Below, in pieces: positions 28,797 to 38,122 of a stretch of 64,000 bases of DNA (positions are counted from its first letter, which is position 1; every line of letters begins with the position of its first letter). Both the position numbers and the translations under genes were made by a program. Origin of the DNA: Polynucleobacter sp. (GTDB taxonomy: Bacteria > Pseudomonadota > Gammaproteobacteria > Burkholderiales > Burkholderiaceae); contig NZ_JAUXZY010000004.1 in NCBI RefSeq assembly GCF_030693775.1, positions 930,001 through 994,000 on the forward strand, written 5' to 3'. Below the pieces are notes generated by a model. It did no database searches and was not told the DNA's origin. It saw nothing but the letters and a program-made list of their open reading frames with translations.

Positions 28797-29372
28797 TCAA
28801 ATGGTTTCAGAGGGCAAAATATCGCGGGATCGGACAACAATTCCAGTTCCTTGCTCGAGGAGGCCCGCACTGCGATCGGCAAAAAACCACTGCAGGGTTT
28901 GTTTGGTAGTCGGAAAAGCCAATTCGGACCAGGGAATTTCGTGTTCGTAAAAAAGCGCGACCTCAAGGCTTTCCTCGCCCGCTGAAAACTCGGGGGCGGG
29001 TAATTTGGCGAGGTAAAACAAATGCACCTGCTCAACATGAGGCACATTGATTAAGGAAAACAAAGGGCCGATTTCAACATGGGCTCCAGCCTCTTCCAAG
29101 GTTTCTCGGGCAGCCCCATGCGTAGTGCTTTCACCAATTTCCATAAAGCCAGCAGGCAAAGTCCAAAAGCCATGGCGTGGCTGGATCGCTCTGCGGCAGA
29201 GCAATACTTGTTCGCCCCATACTGGAATAGTGCCCACCACATTGCGTGGATTGATGTAATGCACGGTAGCGCAACCATTGCATACATGGCGCTCGCGCGT
29301 ATCGTCTGCCGGAATGCGCAATGTCACGGTCGATCCGCATTTTGAGCAGTAGTGCATTGGAAAGGATTTCAT
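28797..29372 (-). CDS. NUDIX hydrolase with N-terminal zinc ribbon
   Basis: A 191-residue protein. The first 40 residues carry a zinc ribbon (YCSKCGS and HVCNGCATVHY). The Nudix box spans GFMEIGESTTHGAARETL and continues EEAG, with all conserved acidic residues. Members with this layout (NudC-like or related) hydrolyse NADH, NAD-capped RNA or similar diphosphates; this one is shorter than NudC and lacks its N-terminal domain. It precedes aat and follows pabB-pabC in the same strand run. Substrate unknown. Confidence 0.9.
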   Translation of the reverse strand: MKSFPMHYCSKCGSTVTLRIPADDTRERHVCNGCATVHYINPRNVVGTIPVWGEQVLLCRRAIQPRHGFWTLPAGFMEIGESTTHGAARETLEEAGAHVEIGPLFSLINVPHVEQVHLFYLAKLPAPEFSAGEESLEVALFYEHEIPWSELAFPTTKQTLQWFFADRSAGLLEQGTGIVVRSRDILPSETI

Positions 29373-29379
29373 CCGTCGA

Positions 29380-31209
29380 TTATCCGACTTTCAGGACGGC
29401 GGGTACCGCACCGCGCAGGGCATTGCAAACTAGGATGCGGTCGGCGTCCGCTAAATCAGCTGCGGTGAGCATCGCTTGACGGGCATTCCACTGCGGGTCA
29501 TCCAGAAGACTTTGACGCATCAGGCCGGGAAGTACCCCTGCCGATAGTGGTGACGTTAGCCATTCGTTTGATCCTTTGGGCTGAATAAAAATCGAGCTCC
29601 GACCCCCTTCGGTAACAAAGCCTGCCTCATTCAAAAAGACCGCATCAAAACCGCCTAGTGCCACGGCATTCTTCCATGCCAAGTCATACAGGGTTCGTTG
29701 ATTGACTTTATGGCCGAGCAGCATATTGCTCGATTGCATGATGGCTTGATTTGCATTGGGCAATACCTGGGACGCCCAAAAAACAGTTACTTCATTTGCA
29801 ATTGGCTCTAATGCATGGGTTACTGCTCTAACCGAGCTATCGGAGAGTAAGTCGATGCGTAAGCGATGGGGCAGTAGGCTAGGGACTGCGAGGCAGGCTT
29901 GCTCGGCCGCCTCAATCACACGCGCCGCTACAAATGGAATACGTAGGGCAAAGGCTGAATGCTGTAATCGCCGAAGGTGCGCCGCTAATCGGAGCGGCTT
30001 TTTTTCTTCAACGCGTATGGTCTCAAATAGACCCAGCTCAGTGGGCATCTCGGTAATAAATGCCGATTTAATTTGACACTCTTGCCACTCCAGTTTCGGA
30101 TCGGAATCAATCGTAATGCCAGCACCAATACCTAAGGTGAACTTGGTTTGAGGGGTGCCGCTGTTTCCTTGCAGGGTGAGTGTACGTATCGGCACGCTAA
30201 ATGCAAAATCGCCATTGGGGTCAAGCCAGCCTAAAGCGCCGCAGTAATAGCCGCGCGCGGCGCCCTCTAACTTCTGAATAATTTCCATACTGCGTTTTTT
30301 GGGGGCGCCAGTGACAGAGCCACAGGGAAAGACGGCATCGAGCAGGGTGCGCAGGTTTAAATCTGGCTTGGCTGTTGCTTCAATCGTCGATGTCATTTGC
30401 AGCACATTGCCATGCTGTGCAACGTGAAATAAATTCGGTACGCTAACGCTGCCGGCTAATGCAACTCTGCTGAGGTCATTGCGTAAGAGATCGACGATCA
30501 TGATGTTCTCGGCACGATTTTTAGGATCGCTTGCCAATTGCTCTGGACTCTCGGTTTGTGCGCTGGCCGTGCCCTTCATCGGCATGGCGCGCAAGCAGTC
30601 GCCATTCCGCTCCACAAACAGTTCTGGTGATTGCGACAAAATGGTCGTGTCGCCTTCTTGAATAAAAGCGCCGAAACGGCCAGGTTGCCGCGCTCTGAGG
30701 CGCGCGTATAAAGCGAGCGGGTCACCGTAGATTTCCCCGTTGATGCGATAGGTGTGATTGATTTGATAGGTATCGCCGCAGCGGATCCATTCCTGAATCC
30801 GCTCTACATCCGCCTCGAACTGTGACTGGGTAATCGATTCCGTACAGGATGCTACGCCGCTGACACGCGCATCATCTTTTAACTGCGCTAGCTGGATCTC
30901 CAGCCAGGCATCCACCTCCGCTTTTGCGAGTAATTTGGGCGGATGAAATGCCCATGCTTGCATGAGCGGTGTGACTGGAGCACTAGGAGAGGATGAAGCA
31001 GGATGGATGGGCAGCCGATGAATGACTTGGCCATACTCATACGCGACGAGGCAAACCACATATTGGCCTGCCTTTAAGGCCGACTGGATCGCTTCAAAGC
31101 AGTCATCCATTTCAGCCGCAGTAAATGCGGCCCAGTGTGCGATGGGTTCTTGGTAAAGGCGGCTGCTAGGATTGGTTGCACCGCTCTCGACATCGTCCAG
31201 CAGAATCAT
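29380..31209 (-). CDS. pabB: Fused aminodeoxychorismate synthase component I and lyase
   Basis: A 609-residue fusion. Residues to about 365 are the chorismate-binding PabB domain, with QINHTYRI, SPELFVERNGD, MKGTA, FPCGSVTGAPKKRSMEII and IGAGITIDSDP. The rest is a PLP class IV aminodeoxychorismate lyase (PabC), with LGLFETIRVEEKKPLRLAAH and FLNEAGFVTEGGRSSIFI. The protein makes p-aminobenzoate for folate together with a glutaminase subunit elsewhere. The fusion is common in proteobacteria but is two separate genes in E. coli. folC (57358) and folD (12207) are other folate genes in the window. Confidence 0.94.
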   Translation of the reverse strand: MILLDDVESGATNPSSRLYQEPIAHWAAFTAAEMDDCFEAIQSALKAGQYVVCLVAYEYGQVIHRLPIHPASSSPSAPVTPLMQAWAFHPPKLLAKAEVDAWLEIQLAQLKDDARVSGVASCTESITQSQFEADVERIQEWIRCGDTYQINHTYRINGEIYGDPLALYARLRARQPGRFGAFIQEGDTTILSQSPELFVERNGDCLRAMPMKGTASAQTESPEQLASDPKNRAENIMIVDLLRNDLSRVALAGSVSVPNLFHVAQHGNVLQMTSTIEATAKPDLNLRTLLDAVFPCGSVTGAPKKRSMEIIQKLEGAARGYYCGALGWLDPNGDFAFSVPIRTLTLQGNSGTPQTKFTLGIGAGITIDSDPKLEWQECQIKSAFITEMPTELGLFETIRVEEKKPLRLAAHLRRLQHSAFALRIPFVAARVIEAAEQACLAVPSLLPHRLRIDLLSDSSVRAVTHALEPIANEVTVFWASQVLPNANQAIMQSSNMLLGHKVNQRTLYDLAWKNAVALGGFDAVFLNEAGFVTEGGRSSIFIQPKGSNEWLTSPLSAGVLPGLMRQSLLDDPQWNARQAMLTAADLADADRILVCNALRGAVPAVLKVG

Positions 31210-31233
31210 CGCAAAACCCGGCTGCGTCTTAGA

Positions 31234-31830
31234 TTACTTTAAGACGGTTGCCGACTCGATTACAACTGCGGTGGTAGGTACATCCGCCATCCGTCCAAAT
31301 TTAGACGCTGGCGCAACCTTGGTTGGGATCTTGCGAATGCGGTCAATGGTTTGGGTGCCAGAGATCACTTTACCGAAGACGGTGTAGCCGTTGCCCATGG
31401 CATTCGGAAAATCGAGGCCTTGATTGTCACGCACATTGATAAAGAATTGCGCTGTCGCTGAATCCGGATCCGATGTTCTAGCCATGGCAATCGTATAGAT
31501 TTGATTCTTGAGTCCATTTTGCGCTTCGGAGACCACGGGTGGATTGGTTGGCTTTTGATTCAAATCAGGTGTGAAGCCACCACCTTGAATCATGAAACCA
31601 TCGATCACGCGATGAAAGATCGTGCCGTTGTAAAAGCCGCTTTGAACATACTTCAGGAAGTTATCCACTGTCTTGGGCGCCTTCGCCGAATCCAGATCCA
31701 CAACAAAACTACCTTGATTGGTTTTGAACTCGACGCGTGGCTCTGCCTGGGCTATGCTATTGGCAAATAAAAAGACGCCAGCAACGGCAGTGATCACTGC
31801 ACGGGAAAAGCGAAAAGATGAGGTACGCAT
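31234..31830 (-). CDS. ppiA: Periplasmic peptidylprolyl cis-trans isomerase, cyclophilin type
   Basis: Cyclophilin of 198 residues from ATG 31830, which is preceded by TTAGGA at good spacing. An in-frame start 42 bases upstream lacks a ribosome site and would spoil the signal peptide. The signal peptide ends near AQAEP. The domain has VDNFLKYVQSGFYNGTIFHRVI, IQGGGF, ARTSDPDSATAQFFINV and YTVFGKVISG, all standard. It isomerises Xaa-Pro bonds during periplasmic folding. Confidence 0.95.
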   Translation of the reverse strand: MRTSSFRFSRAVITAVAGVFLFANSIAQAEPRVEFKTNQGSFVVDLDSAKAPKTVDNFLKYVQSGFYNGTIFHRVIDGFMIQGGGFTPDLNQKPTNPPVVSEAQNGLKNQIYTIAMARTSDPDSATAQFFINVRDNQGLDFPNAMGNGYTVFGKVISGTQTIDRIRKIPTKVAPASKFGRMADVPTTAVVIESATVLK

Positions 31831-31892
31831 AGTTGTTCCTAAGTGGTAAATGAATGGCAAATCGAGGTCCACTCCATTGTATTGCGTGACGC

Positions 31893-32519
31893 TTATGCTG
31901 GTGTGGGTGGCAGTCCGTTGGGTACAGATGCAGCGGCCCGATAGGATACTTGATCAAACATCTGCGGTTGATTGAGGTAGTCAATGACCCAATCAATCGC
32001 ATCGACACCCCAAAAAATCCGATCTCCAAGCGCTAGGGTAGGCACGCCAAAGGCACCGCGATCGAGGGCTTCTTGGGTGTTGGCAATTAAGTCTGCTTTG
32101 GTTTGGGCGCTTTCGGGGCGGGGTGTGGTGGGATCTAAATGCAGGTGTGCACAAAAATCAGACCAGTGCAGATTGGGATCCTTGCCTAGCACCCAAACAA
32201 ACTCAAATGCACGCTCTATCATGGCCCAGTCTGCCCGTTCCTGAACCAAAAGGCGCTGCGCTGCAACGGTAATAAAGGGATGGTGCTCTGGAAACCGAAA
32301 GGGAATGCCTAACTTTGCTGCTTGCCATACGCACGTTTGATACGTGTACGCGCGCTTTGCGGGGATTTCACCGGGACCTTGATTATGTGCGCCGCGCAAC
32401 AGGCCGCCAAGTAATACCGGTACCGGCTCGATTTGCAAACGCGGCTCAAGGCGATGGCGCAATTTCACATAAAAGTACGCAAACGGAGAAATGATATCGA
32501 AGTAAAAACGTGCCTTCAT
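31893..32519 (-). CDS. 2-hydroxychromene-2-carboxylate isomerase family protein (DsbA fold)
   Basis: A 208-residue thioredoxin-fold protein of the HCCA-isomerase/kappa-GST-like group. It begins [20 protein letters not shown], where the serine after DII replaces the CxxC of DsbA and marks the isomerase branch. GAFGVPTLALGDRIFWGVDAIDW is the conserved C-terminal part. The family includes naphthalene-pathway isomerases and glutathione-using enzymes of unknown function. There are no aromatic-degradation genes beside it, so a housekeeping or detoxification role is likelier. It overlaps the rarA stop by four bases (ATGA). Confidence 0.88.
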   Translation of the reverse strand: MKARFYFDIISPFAYFYVKLRHRLEPRLQIEPVPVLLGGLLRGAHNQGPGEIPAKRAYTYQTCVWQAAKLGIPFRFPEHHPFITVAAQRLLVQERADWAMIERAFEFVWVLGKDPNLHWSDFCAHLHLDPTTPRPESAQTKADLIANTQEALDRGAFGVPTLALGDRIFWGVDAIDWVIDYLNQPQMFDQVSYRAAASVPNGLPPTPA

Positions 32520-33826
32520 TTTTTTTCTGCTTCGTCGAGTGAGCGTAAAAAAGCCATGCGTTCTGCAATCTGCGTTTCAAGACCGCGCTCTACGGGTTGG
32601 TACCAATGGGGCTCAGCCATGCCTTCGGGTAAGTAGCTCTCGCCCGCAGCATAGCCATAAGGCTCATCGTGCGCATACCGATACGCCTTGCCATGCCCGA
32701 GTTCCTGCATTAATTTAGTTGGCGCATTGCGTAAGTGATTAGGAACGCCCCGACTTTGATCGGCGGCGGCAAAAGCGCGCGCCTTGTTATAGGCGACATA
32801 ACTGGCATTGCTTTTGGCTGCAACGGCTAAATAGACTGCCGCTTGACCCAGCGCTAGCTCACCTTCGGGTGAGCCGAGCCGTTCATAGGTTTCTGCCGCA
32901 TCGTTTGCCAGTTGAATTGCCCTCGGGTCGGCTAAACCAATGTCTTCCCATGCCATGCGAATGATGCGACGCGCAAGGTAACGCGGATCTGCGCCGCCAT
33001 CGAGCATGCGGCAAAGCCAATACAAGGCAGCATCTGGATTAGAACCCCGCACTGATTTGTGCAGCGCCGATATTTGGTCATAAAACTGATCTCCGCCTTT
33101 ATCAAACCGACGACCATTGCTCGTTAATGCATTTTCAATAAAGGCTTGATCCACAACTGCCGTAGTAGATCCCGGAATCGAAATAGCATTGCGGATTTGT
33201 TCCAGTACATTGAGCAAGCGACGCGCATCGCCATCGGCATTGGCGATAATGGAATCGATCGCGGCGGAATCAAATTCCACGTTCGGCATGGCATAGGCCC
33301 TAGCGCGCTGAATTAATACACCAAGCTCTTCTGCACTTAAGGATTTAAGAACATAGACTTGAGCACGAGACAGTAAGGCAGAATTTACCTCAAAGGAGGG
33401 ATTTTCCGTCGTGGCGCCGATAAACGTAAACAGGCCGGACTCGACGTGTGGCAGCAGTGCATCTTGCTGGCTTTTATTAAAGCGATGAATTTCATCCACA
33501 AACAGGATGGTTTGTTTGCCATATTGATTATTGTTTTGCTGGGCTTGCTCAATGGCTTCCCGAATTTCTTTCACGCCAGCAAGGACGGCTGAGATGGCAA
33601 TAAATTCACGATCAAAGGCCTTGGCAGAAAGACGCGCTAAGGTTGTTTTGCCAACACCCGGAGGCCCCCACAAAATCATTGAATGGGGTTTGCCCGACGC
33701 AAAGGCCAGTTGCAAGGGCTTACCTGGTGCCAATAAATGCGACTGACCAATCACTTCGGCAATGGAGCTTGGGCGTAAGGCTTCCGCCAGCGGTGGTGGC
33801 GGTTTCGTATCAAACAGATTGCTCAT
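32516..33826 (-). CDS. rarA: Replication-associated recombination protein A (AAA+ ATPase)
   Basis: A 436-residue RarA/MgsA protein, close to the E. coli length of 447. The AAA+ core has Walker [10 protein letters not shown], Walker [19 protein letters not shown], sensor 1 in [13 protein letters not shown], and the C-terminal tetramerisation and clamp-loader-like region with [18 protein letters not shown]. It acts at stalled replication forks and on SSB-bound ends. Its stop overlaps the start of the HCCA-isomerase-like gene. The N-terminus starts [19 protein letters not shown] as usual. Confidence 0.97.
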   Translation of the reverse strand: MSNLFDTKPPPPLAEALRPSSIAEVIGQSHLLAPGKPLQLAFASGKPHSMILWGPPGVGKTTLARLSAKAFDREFIAISAVLAGVKEIREAIEQAQQNNNQYGKQTILFVDEIHRFNKSQQDALLPHVESGLFTFIGATTENPSFEVNSALLSRAQVYVLKSLSAEELGVLIQRARAYAMPNVEFDSAAIDSIIANADGDARRLLNVLEQIRNAISIPGSTTAVVDQAFIENALTSNGRRFDKGGDQFYDQISALHKSVRGSNPDAALYWLCRMLDGGADPRYLARRIIRMAWEDIGLADPRAIQLANDAAETYERLGSPEGELALGQAAVYLAVAAKSNASYVAYNKARAFAAADQSRGVPNHLRNAPTKLMQELGHGKAYRYAHDEPYGYAAGESYLPEGMAEPHWYQPVERGLETQIAERMAFLRSLDEAEKK

Positions 33827-33854
33827 GGCAAGTTGATCCAGACTTGATCGACTC

Positions 33855-34376
33855 TCACGTCATTGTCACCAGCATGACCAGCGCGGCCCATGTCAGGCAG
33901 AGTGTGGCGATCACAGTCAAACGTGTACGCATCACCAGGAATTCATCGAGTGCGGCTTTGCTACTGAAGTAATACTGGTATGTGTTTTGATCAATGCCAC
34001 GCTGAACTAAGAGCATGGCAGCCAACATTAGCAAACCCACTGGAATATAAACATGCAATGCGAGCCAAGCCACTAGGGAGGGAATAACCCCCCAGATCCA
34101 GGCGTTGCGCTCAAACCAGCGCGATCCGCCGACATCGCCAGCGCTCGCTAAATGCGCGCTATCGGCAGCATTACCTAGATGCCGAAAGTTGGCGCCCCAA
34201 TGGATGGCGCCCAAAAAAGAGCAGATGACAGCGCCGTAAGCGGCCAGGGATTCAGCACTAACAAAATCAAAGGGCGTGGGCGCCACTTGAACCAAGATGG
34301 CGCAAATAATAAATGGAATTAAACCGCCGTATCCCAAAATACGAACAATCGGCGGTAGGGTGCTCATGGTTGCCAT
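33855..34376 (-). CDS. DUF3429 domain-containing membrane protein
   Basis: A 173-residue hydrophobic protein with about five membrane segments. VRILGYGGLIPFIICAIL and SFLGAIHWG are the recognisable DUF3429 features. No biochemical role is established for the family. It stands three bases from the 3-hydroxybutyryl-CoA dehydrogenase gene and before rarA, in the same strand run. The ATG at 34376 could be replaced by the ATG three codons later. Confidence 0.82.
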   Translation of the reverse strand: MATMSTLPPIVRILGYGGLIPFIICAILVQVAPTPFDFVSAESLAAYGAVICSFLGAIHWGANFRHLGNAADSAHLASAGDVGGSRWFERNAWIWGVIPSLVAWLALHVYIPVGLLMLAAMLLVQRGIDQNTYQYYFSSKAALDEFLVMRTRLTVIATLCLTWAALVMLVTMT

Positions 34377-34379
34377 TAT

Positions 34380-35234
34380 TTAGGTGTCGTAGTGGTACAC
34401 GCCACGGCCTGTTTTACGGCCCAAATACCCAGCTGCCACCATTTCACGTAGCAAAGGGCAGGGGCGATACTTGGAGTCATTAAAGTTATTAAAATAGACC
34501 TCCATGATTGCAAGGCAGGTATCGAGGCCAATTAAATCAGCGAGTGCGAGGGGGCCGATCGGTTGATTACAGCCGAGCTTCATGCCGGCATCAATGTCTT
34601 CTGCGCTCGCAAGTCCTTCGGCTAAAACAAAGAAGGCTTCGTTAATCATCGGCAGCAAAATGCGATTCACCACAAAGCCAGGACTGTTTTTTACGGTGAT
34701 CGGCTCTTTACCAATTGCTTTGGCCATCGCAATAATGGCCTCATGGGTCTGATCACTGGTCTGCAGGCCACGTATCACTTCGACTAAGGCCATGAGCGGT
34801 GGCGGATTAAAAAAGTGCATTCCAATGAAGCGCTCTGGCGATGAGTTTAAAGCCGCCAATTGGGTTATCGATAGTGAGGACGTGTTGGTCGCAATAATCG
34901 TTTCTTTGCCGACCGTCTCATCGATCAGCTTCAATATCTTTTCTTTGATCGCTTGATTCTCTGTTGCCGCTTCAATCACGAGCGATAAGCCTTTTAAATC
35001 AGCATACGTCGTGCTGCCTTTAATGCGCTTCAATGCAAGATCTTTCTGCGCCTCCGTTAGTGTTTCTTTTTTAATCAGGCGATCGAGGCTGCGCTGAATG
35101 TTAGCGATGCCGCGATCAATGGCGGCTTCATTGATATCAATCATGACCACGTCTAACCCTGCGACGGCACAGACTTGAGCAATGCCATTGCCCATGGTTC
35201 CAGCGCCAATGATGCCAACCGATTTAATTTTCAT
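34380..35234 (-). CDS. 3-hydroxybutyryl-CoA dehydrogenase
   Basis: A 284-residue 3-hydroxyacyl-CoA dehydrogenase without the hydratase half. The NAD motif is GAGTMGNGIAQ, the catalytic histidine is in GMHFFNPPPLMALVEVI, and NRILLPMINEAFF and GYLGRKTGRGVYHY follow. The size and sequence match Hbd/PaaH-type enzymes, which interconvert 3-hydroxybutyryl-CoA (usually the S form) and acetoacetyl-CoA in fatty acid or butanoate metabolism. A good GAAGGAAG precedes the ATG. It may connect with the phasin gene at 22532, but the usual PHA enzyme is PhaB, an SDR, so this is uncertain. Confidence 0.94.
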   Translation of the reverse strand: MKIKSVGIIGAGTMGNGIAQVCAVAGLDVVMIDINEAAIDRGIANIQRSLDRLIKKETLTEAQKDLALKRIKGSTTYADLKGLSLVIEAATENQAIKEKILKLIDETVGKETIIATNTSSLSITQLAALNSSPERFIGMHFFNPPPLMALVEVIRGLQTSDQTHEAIIAMAKAIGKEPITVKNSPGFVVNRILLPMINEAFFVLAEGLASAEDIDAGMKLGCNQPIGPLALADLIGLDTCLAIMEVYFNNFNDSKYRPCPLLREMVAAGYLGRKTGRGVYHYDT

Positions 35235-35280
35235 GCTGCTTCCTTCGTGGTGTCATGCTGATTCAATTTAATCCTCTTGC

Positions 35281-36045
35281 TTAGCGCTTTTTATACTGCG
35301 AGGCGCCAAACAACAATTCATTTGCCCTTGCATCAAAGGTGGGTTTACGTAAATCCGTCAACACCTGCATGCCGCGTTTGACCGCAGGGCGCTGACCGAT
35401 CGACTCAAACCAGCGTTTGAAGTGTGGAAATTCAGTGATATCGATTCCTTGTTTTTCCCAGCGATTGGTCCACGGAAAAATAGCGATATCGGCAATGGTG
35501 TATTGATTGCCTGCGACATAGCGATTGGTAGCTAGCTGCCGATCTAAAACCCCATACAAGCGCTTGGCTTCATTGGTATAGCGCTCAATCGCATAATCAA
35601 TTTTCTGTGGAGCGTACAAGCGAAAGTGGTGATTCTGGCCGAGCATCGGTCCAAAGCCACCCATCTGAAACATCAGCCATTGCAAGACCTCATATTTTGC
35701 CCGTGTGTTGCTTGGCAAAAAGCGCCCCGTCTTTGCTGCAAGGTATAAAAGAATGGCGCCCGATTCAAAAAGATGAATGGGTTTTCCATCGGGGCCATTG
35801 GGATCGGTAATGGCTGGGATTTTATTATTGGGGCTAATTTTTAAAAAAGCCGGTGTAAATTGGTCACCCTTACCAATGTCAATCGGAATGGCGCGCCAAT
35901 CGCGGCCAAGCTGGTAGCCACATTCTTCGAGCATGATGTGAACCTTGTGCCCATTGGGGGTTGCCCAACTGTAGACATCGATCATGCCTTGATTTGAATT
36001 CTTATCTTTCTTCATTCTGTTCGCCATCTTTTGGTTTGATTTCAT
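35281..36045 (-). CDS. Glutathione S-transferase family protein, YghU/YfcG-like
   Basis: A 254-residue GST. The thioredoxin-like N-terminal domain starts at about residue 21 (IDVYSWATPNGHKVHIMLEE), where the TPN in place of a usual catalytic Ser/Cys is typical of Nu-class YghU/YfcG enzymes with disulfide-bond reductase activity. The alpha-helical C-terminal domain has QYTIADIAIFPW. The first 20 residues are basic and may not be translated: ATGs also occur at residues 7, 11 and 21, none with a clearly better ribosome site. Physiological substrate unknown. Confidence 0.9.
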   Translation of the reverse strand: MKSNQKMANRMKKDKNSNQGMIDVYSWATPNGHKVHIMLEECGYQLGRDWRAIPIDIGKGDQFTPAFLKISPNNKIPAITDPNGPDGKPIHLFESGAILLYLAAKTGRFLPSNTRAKYEVLQWLMFQMGGFGPMLGQNHHFRLYAPQKIDYAIERYTNEAKRLYGVLDRQLATNRYVAGNQYTIADIAIFPWTNRWEKQGIDITEFPHFKRWFESIGQRPAVKRGMQVLTDLRKPTFDARANELLFGASQYKKR

Positions 36046-36061
36046 TTGTTTTGCATCAACA

Positions 36062-37273
36062 CTACACTGTGCGCAGTCGTGACAGTGCGGTTTCTAAGGT
36101 TTTCTCTTCTTTAGCAAAGCAAAACCGAATCACCTTGGAATCAGTTCCTGAGCCATAGAATGCGGAAACCGGAATCGCTGCGACCCCGATTTCGCAGGTT
36201 AACCAGCGACAGAACTCCGCTTCACTCAGGTTGCTTTGCGGGATTCCGAGTGCGGAGTAATCGACGCACTGAAAATAACTTCCGGGCGCAGGCAGTAATT
36301 TAAATCGGGTTTCAGCTAAACCGGCCCTAAAGAAGTCGCGTTTGCGTTGATAAAACGCCGATAGCCCTAAATAGTGCGCTGGATCAGATAAGTAATGCGC
36401 GATTCCCACTTGCATCGGTGCGTTGACTGAAAACACATTGAACTGATGCACTTTCCGGAACTCTGCGCTGAGAGAGGCTGGAGCTGCAACGTAGCCGATT
36501 TTCCAGCCCGTGACATGAAAAGTTTTTCCGAAGCTCGACACCACAAAGCTGCGCGCTGCTAAAGCCGGGTGGCTGGATGCACTGTGCTGCTGTTGTCCAT
36601 CAAAGACCATGTGCTCGTAGACTTCATCGCTACACACCAATACATTTGTGTCGCTCAGTAAATCAGCTAGGCGATCCAGATCAGATCGTTGCCACACCAT
36701 GCCAGTCGGATTGTGGGGTGAGTTAATCAGTAAGAGTCGTGTTTTGGGGGTAATTGCTTTTGCTAGGGAGTTCCATGGAATGGCATACGCCTCAACCAGG
36801 CCATCGGAATTGCGTTGCACATCCAGGCTCACGCTAATTGCTTTGCCACCCGCCATGGTAATTGCTGGCAGATAACAATCAAATGCAGGCTCAATCACGA
36901 TGACCTCATCACCCGGACTAACGCAGGACAAAATTACTGTGAAGATCGCTTGCGTTGCGCCAGCAGTAATGGTGATCTCCGTAGCGGGATCGTAGGACTT
37001 GCCGTAAAGCTGATCGATTTTGTTGGCAATGGTTTTGCGCAGTTCAAGCACCCCTGGCATAGGAGGATATTGGTTATGGCCCGAGACCATTGCTTGGTTA
37101 ACGGCATTGATTAAAGCCGGATCGCATTGAAAGTCTGGAAAACCTTGCCCCAGGTTGATGGCCTGGTATTCGGCGGCCAGAGTGGACATGACCGTAAAGA
37201 TAGTGGTGCCAACCGCGGGTAAGCGCGATGGAAATAACGGGGTAAGGGGGGCAGCGGGGTGCAAATGAGCCAT
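36062..37273 (-). CDS. Class I/II PLP aminotransferase, methionine aminotransferase (YbdL) type
   Basis: A 403-residue fold-type I aminotransferase. NLGQGFPDFQCDPALINA, the PLP ring contact in the NSPHNPTGMVW and CSDEVYEHMVF stretches, and the PLP lysine in SFGKTFHVTGWKIGYV are clear. The N-terminal pattern and SFGKTF fit the YbdL/kynurenine aminotransferase II branch that uses methionine and aromatic amino acids. It is divergent from yaaA, with 68 bases between them. Confidence 0.92.
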   Translation of the reverse strand: MAHLHPAAPLTPLFPSRLPAVGTTIFTVMSTLAAEYQAINLGQGFPDFQCDPALINAVNQAMVSGHNQYPPMPGVLELRKTIANKIDQLYGKSYDPATEITITAGATQAIFTVILSCVSPGDEVIVIEPAFDCYLPAITMAGGKAISVSLDVQRNSDGLVEAYAIPWNSLAKAITPKTRLLLINSPHNPTGMVWQRSDLDRLADLLSDTNVLVCSDEVYEHMVFDGQQQHSASSHPALAARSFVVSSFGKTFHVTGWKIGYVAAPASLSAEFRKVHQFNVFSVNAPMQVGIAHYLSDPAHYLGLSAFYQRKRDFFRAGLAETRFKLLPAPGSYFQCVDYSALGIPQSNLSEAEFCRWLTCEIGVAAIPVSAFYGSGTDSKVIRFCFAKEEKTLETALSRLRTV

Positions 37274-37341
37274 TGGGGCGCTTTATCTCGTGCTGCAGCT
37301 TCTGTCGCTAGAATAAGGGGAATCCATTTCTAAATTGTGCC

Positions 37342-38121
37342 ATGTTGATCGTTCTCTCACCCGCTAAATCCTTGGATTACGAGACCCCAGTCCGGGTTAA
37401 AAAATCCACCTTGCCCGATTTTGTTGCTGATTCAGCCAAGCTGATTGCAGACCTGAAGACCCTATCGCCGCAGGCAGTGGCCAAGCTCATGAGCCTTTCA
37501 GACCCTTTGGCCGCCTTAAACGCAGGGCGTTTTCAGGATTGGTCGACTAAATTCACAGAGAAAAACAGTAAACAGGCGATTTTTGCCTTCAATGGCGATG
37601 TCTATGAGGGCTTTGACGCCGCCAGCTTAAATAGCAAGGCCATTGATTTTGCCCAAGATCATGTGCGGATTTTGTCGGGGCTCTATGGTTTGCTGCGGCC
37701 CCTGGACTTGATGCAACCTTACCGTTTAGAGATGGGTACGGCGTTTAAAAATGCCAGAGGAAAAGACTTGTATGCATTTTGGGGTGATCGGATTACGAAT
37801 GCAGTCAAGAAGCAATTGGCCTCGCAAAAAAAGAACCCGTTCTTGTTAAACCTGGCGTCCGAAGAGTATTTCAAAGTACTGCAGCCCAAGGACTTGGGTT
37901 TTCCAGTGATCGCTCCGGTATTCCAGGATGCGAAAGATGGCAAGTACAAAATCATTTCGTTTTATGCCAAGCGTGCACGTGGCTTAATGGCTCGATTTGC
38001 GGTTGAACATCGCATTACCGATCCAGCCGATTTGCGTGATTTTAATTTAGAAGGCTATCGTTATAGCGCAGCCGAATCCAAACCAGATCGACCGGTATTC
38101 CGCCGCGCGGAGAAAAAATAA
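37342..38121 (+). CDS. yaaA: Peroxide stress protein YaaA (UPF0246)
   Basis: A 259-residue YaaA, the normal length. [14 protein letters not shown] is the family start, and [31 protein letters not shown] and [14 protein letters not shown] are signature segments. In E. coli it lowers free iron and protects DNA and protein from peroxide under OxyR control; no OxyR site was identified here. It starts an operon with the DUF2863 gene one base downstream. Confidence 0.96.
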   Translation: MLIVLSPAKSLDYETPVRVKKSTLPDFVADSAKLIADLKTLSPQAVAKLMSLSDPLAALNAGRFQDWSTKFTEKNSKQAIFAFNGDVYEGFDAASLNSKAIDFAQDHVRILSGLYGLLRPLDLMQPYRLEMGTAFKNARGKDLYAFWGDRITNAVKKQLASQKKNPFLLNLASEEYFKVLQPKDLGFPVIAPVFQDAKDGKYKIISFYAKRARGLMARFAVEHRITDPADLRDFNLEGYRYSAAESKPDRPVFRRAEKK

Positions 38122-38122
38122 T

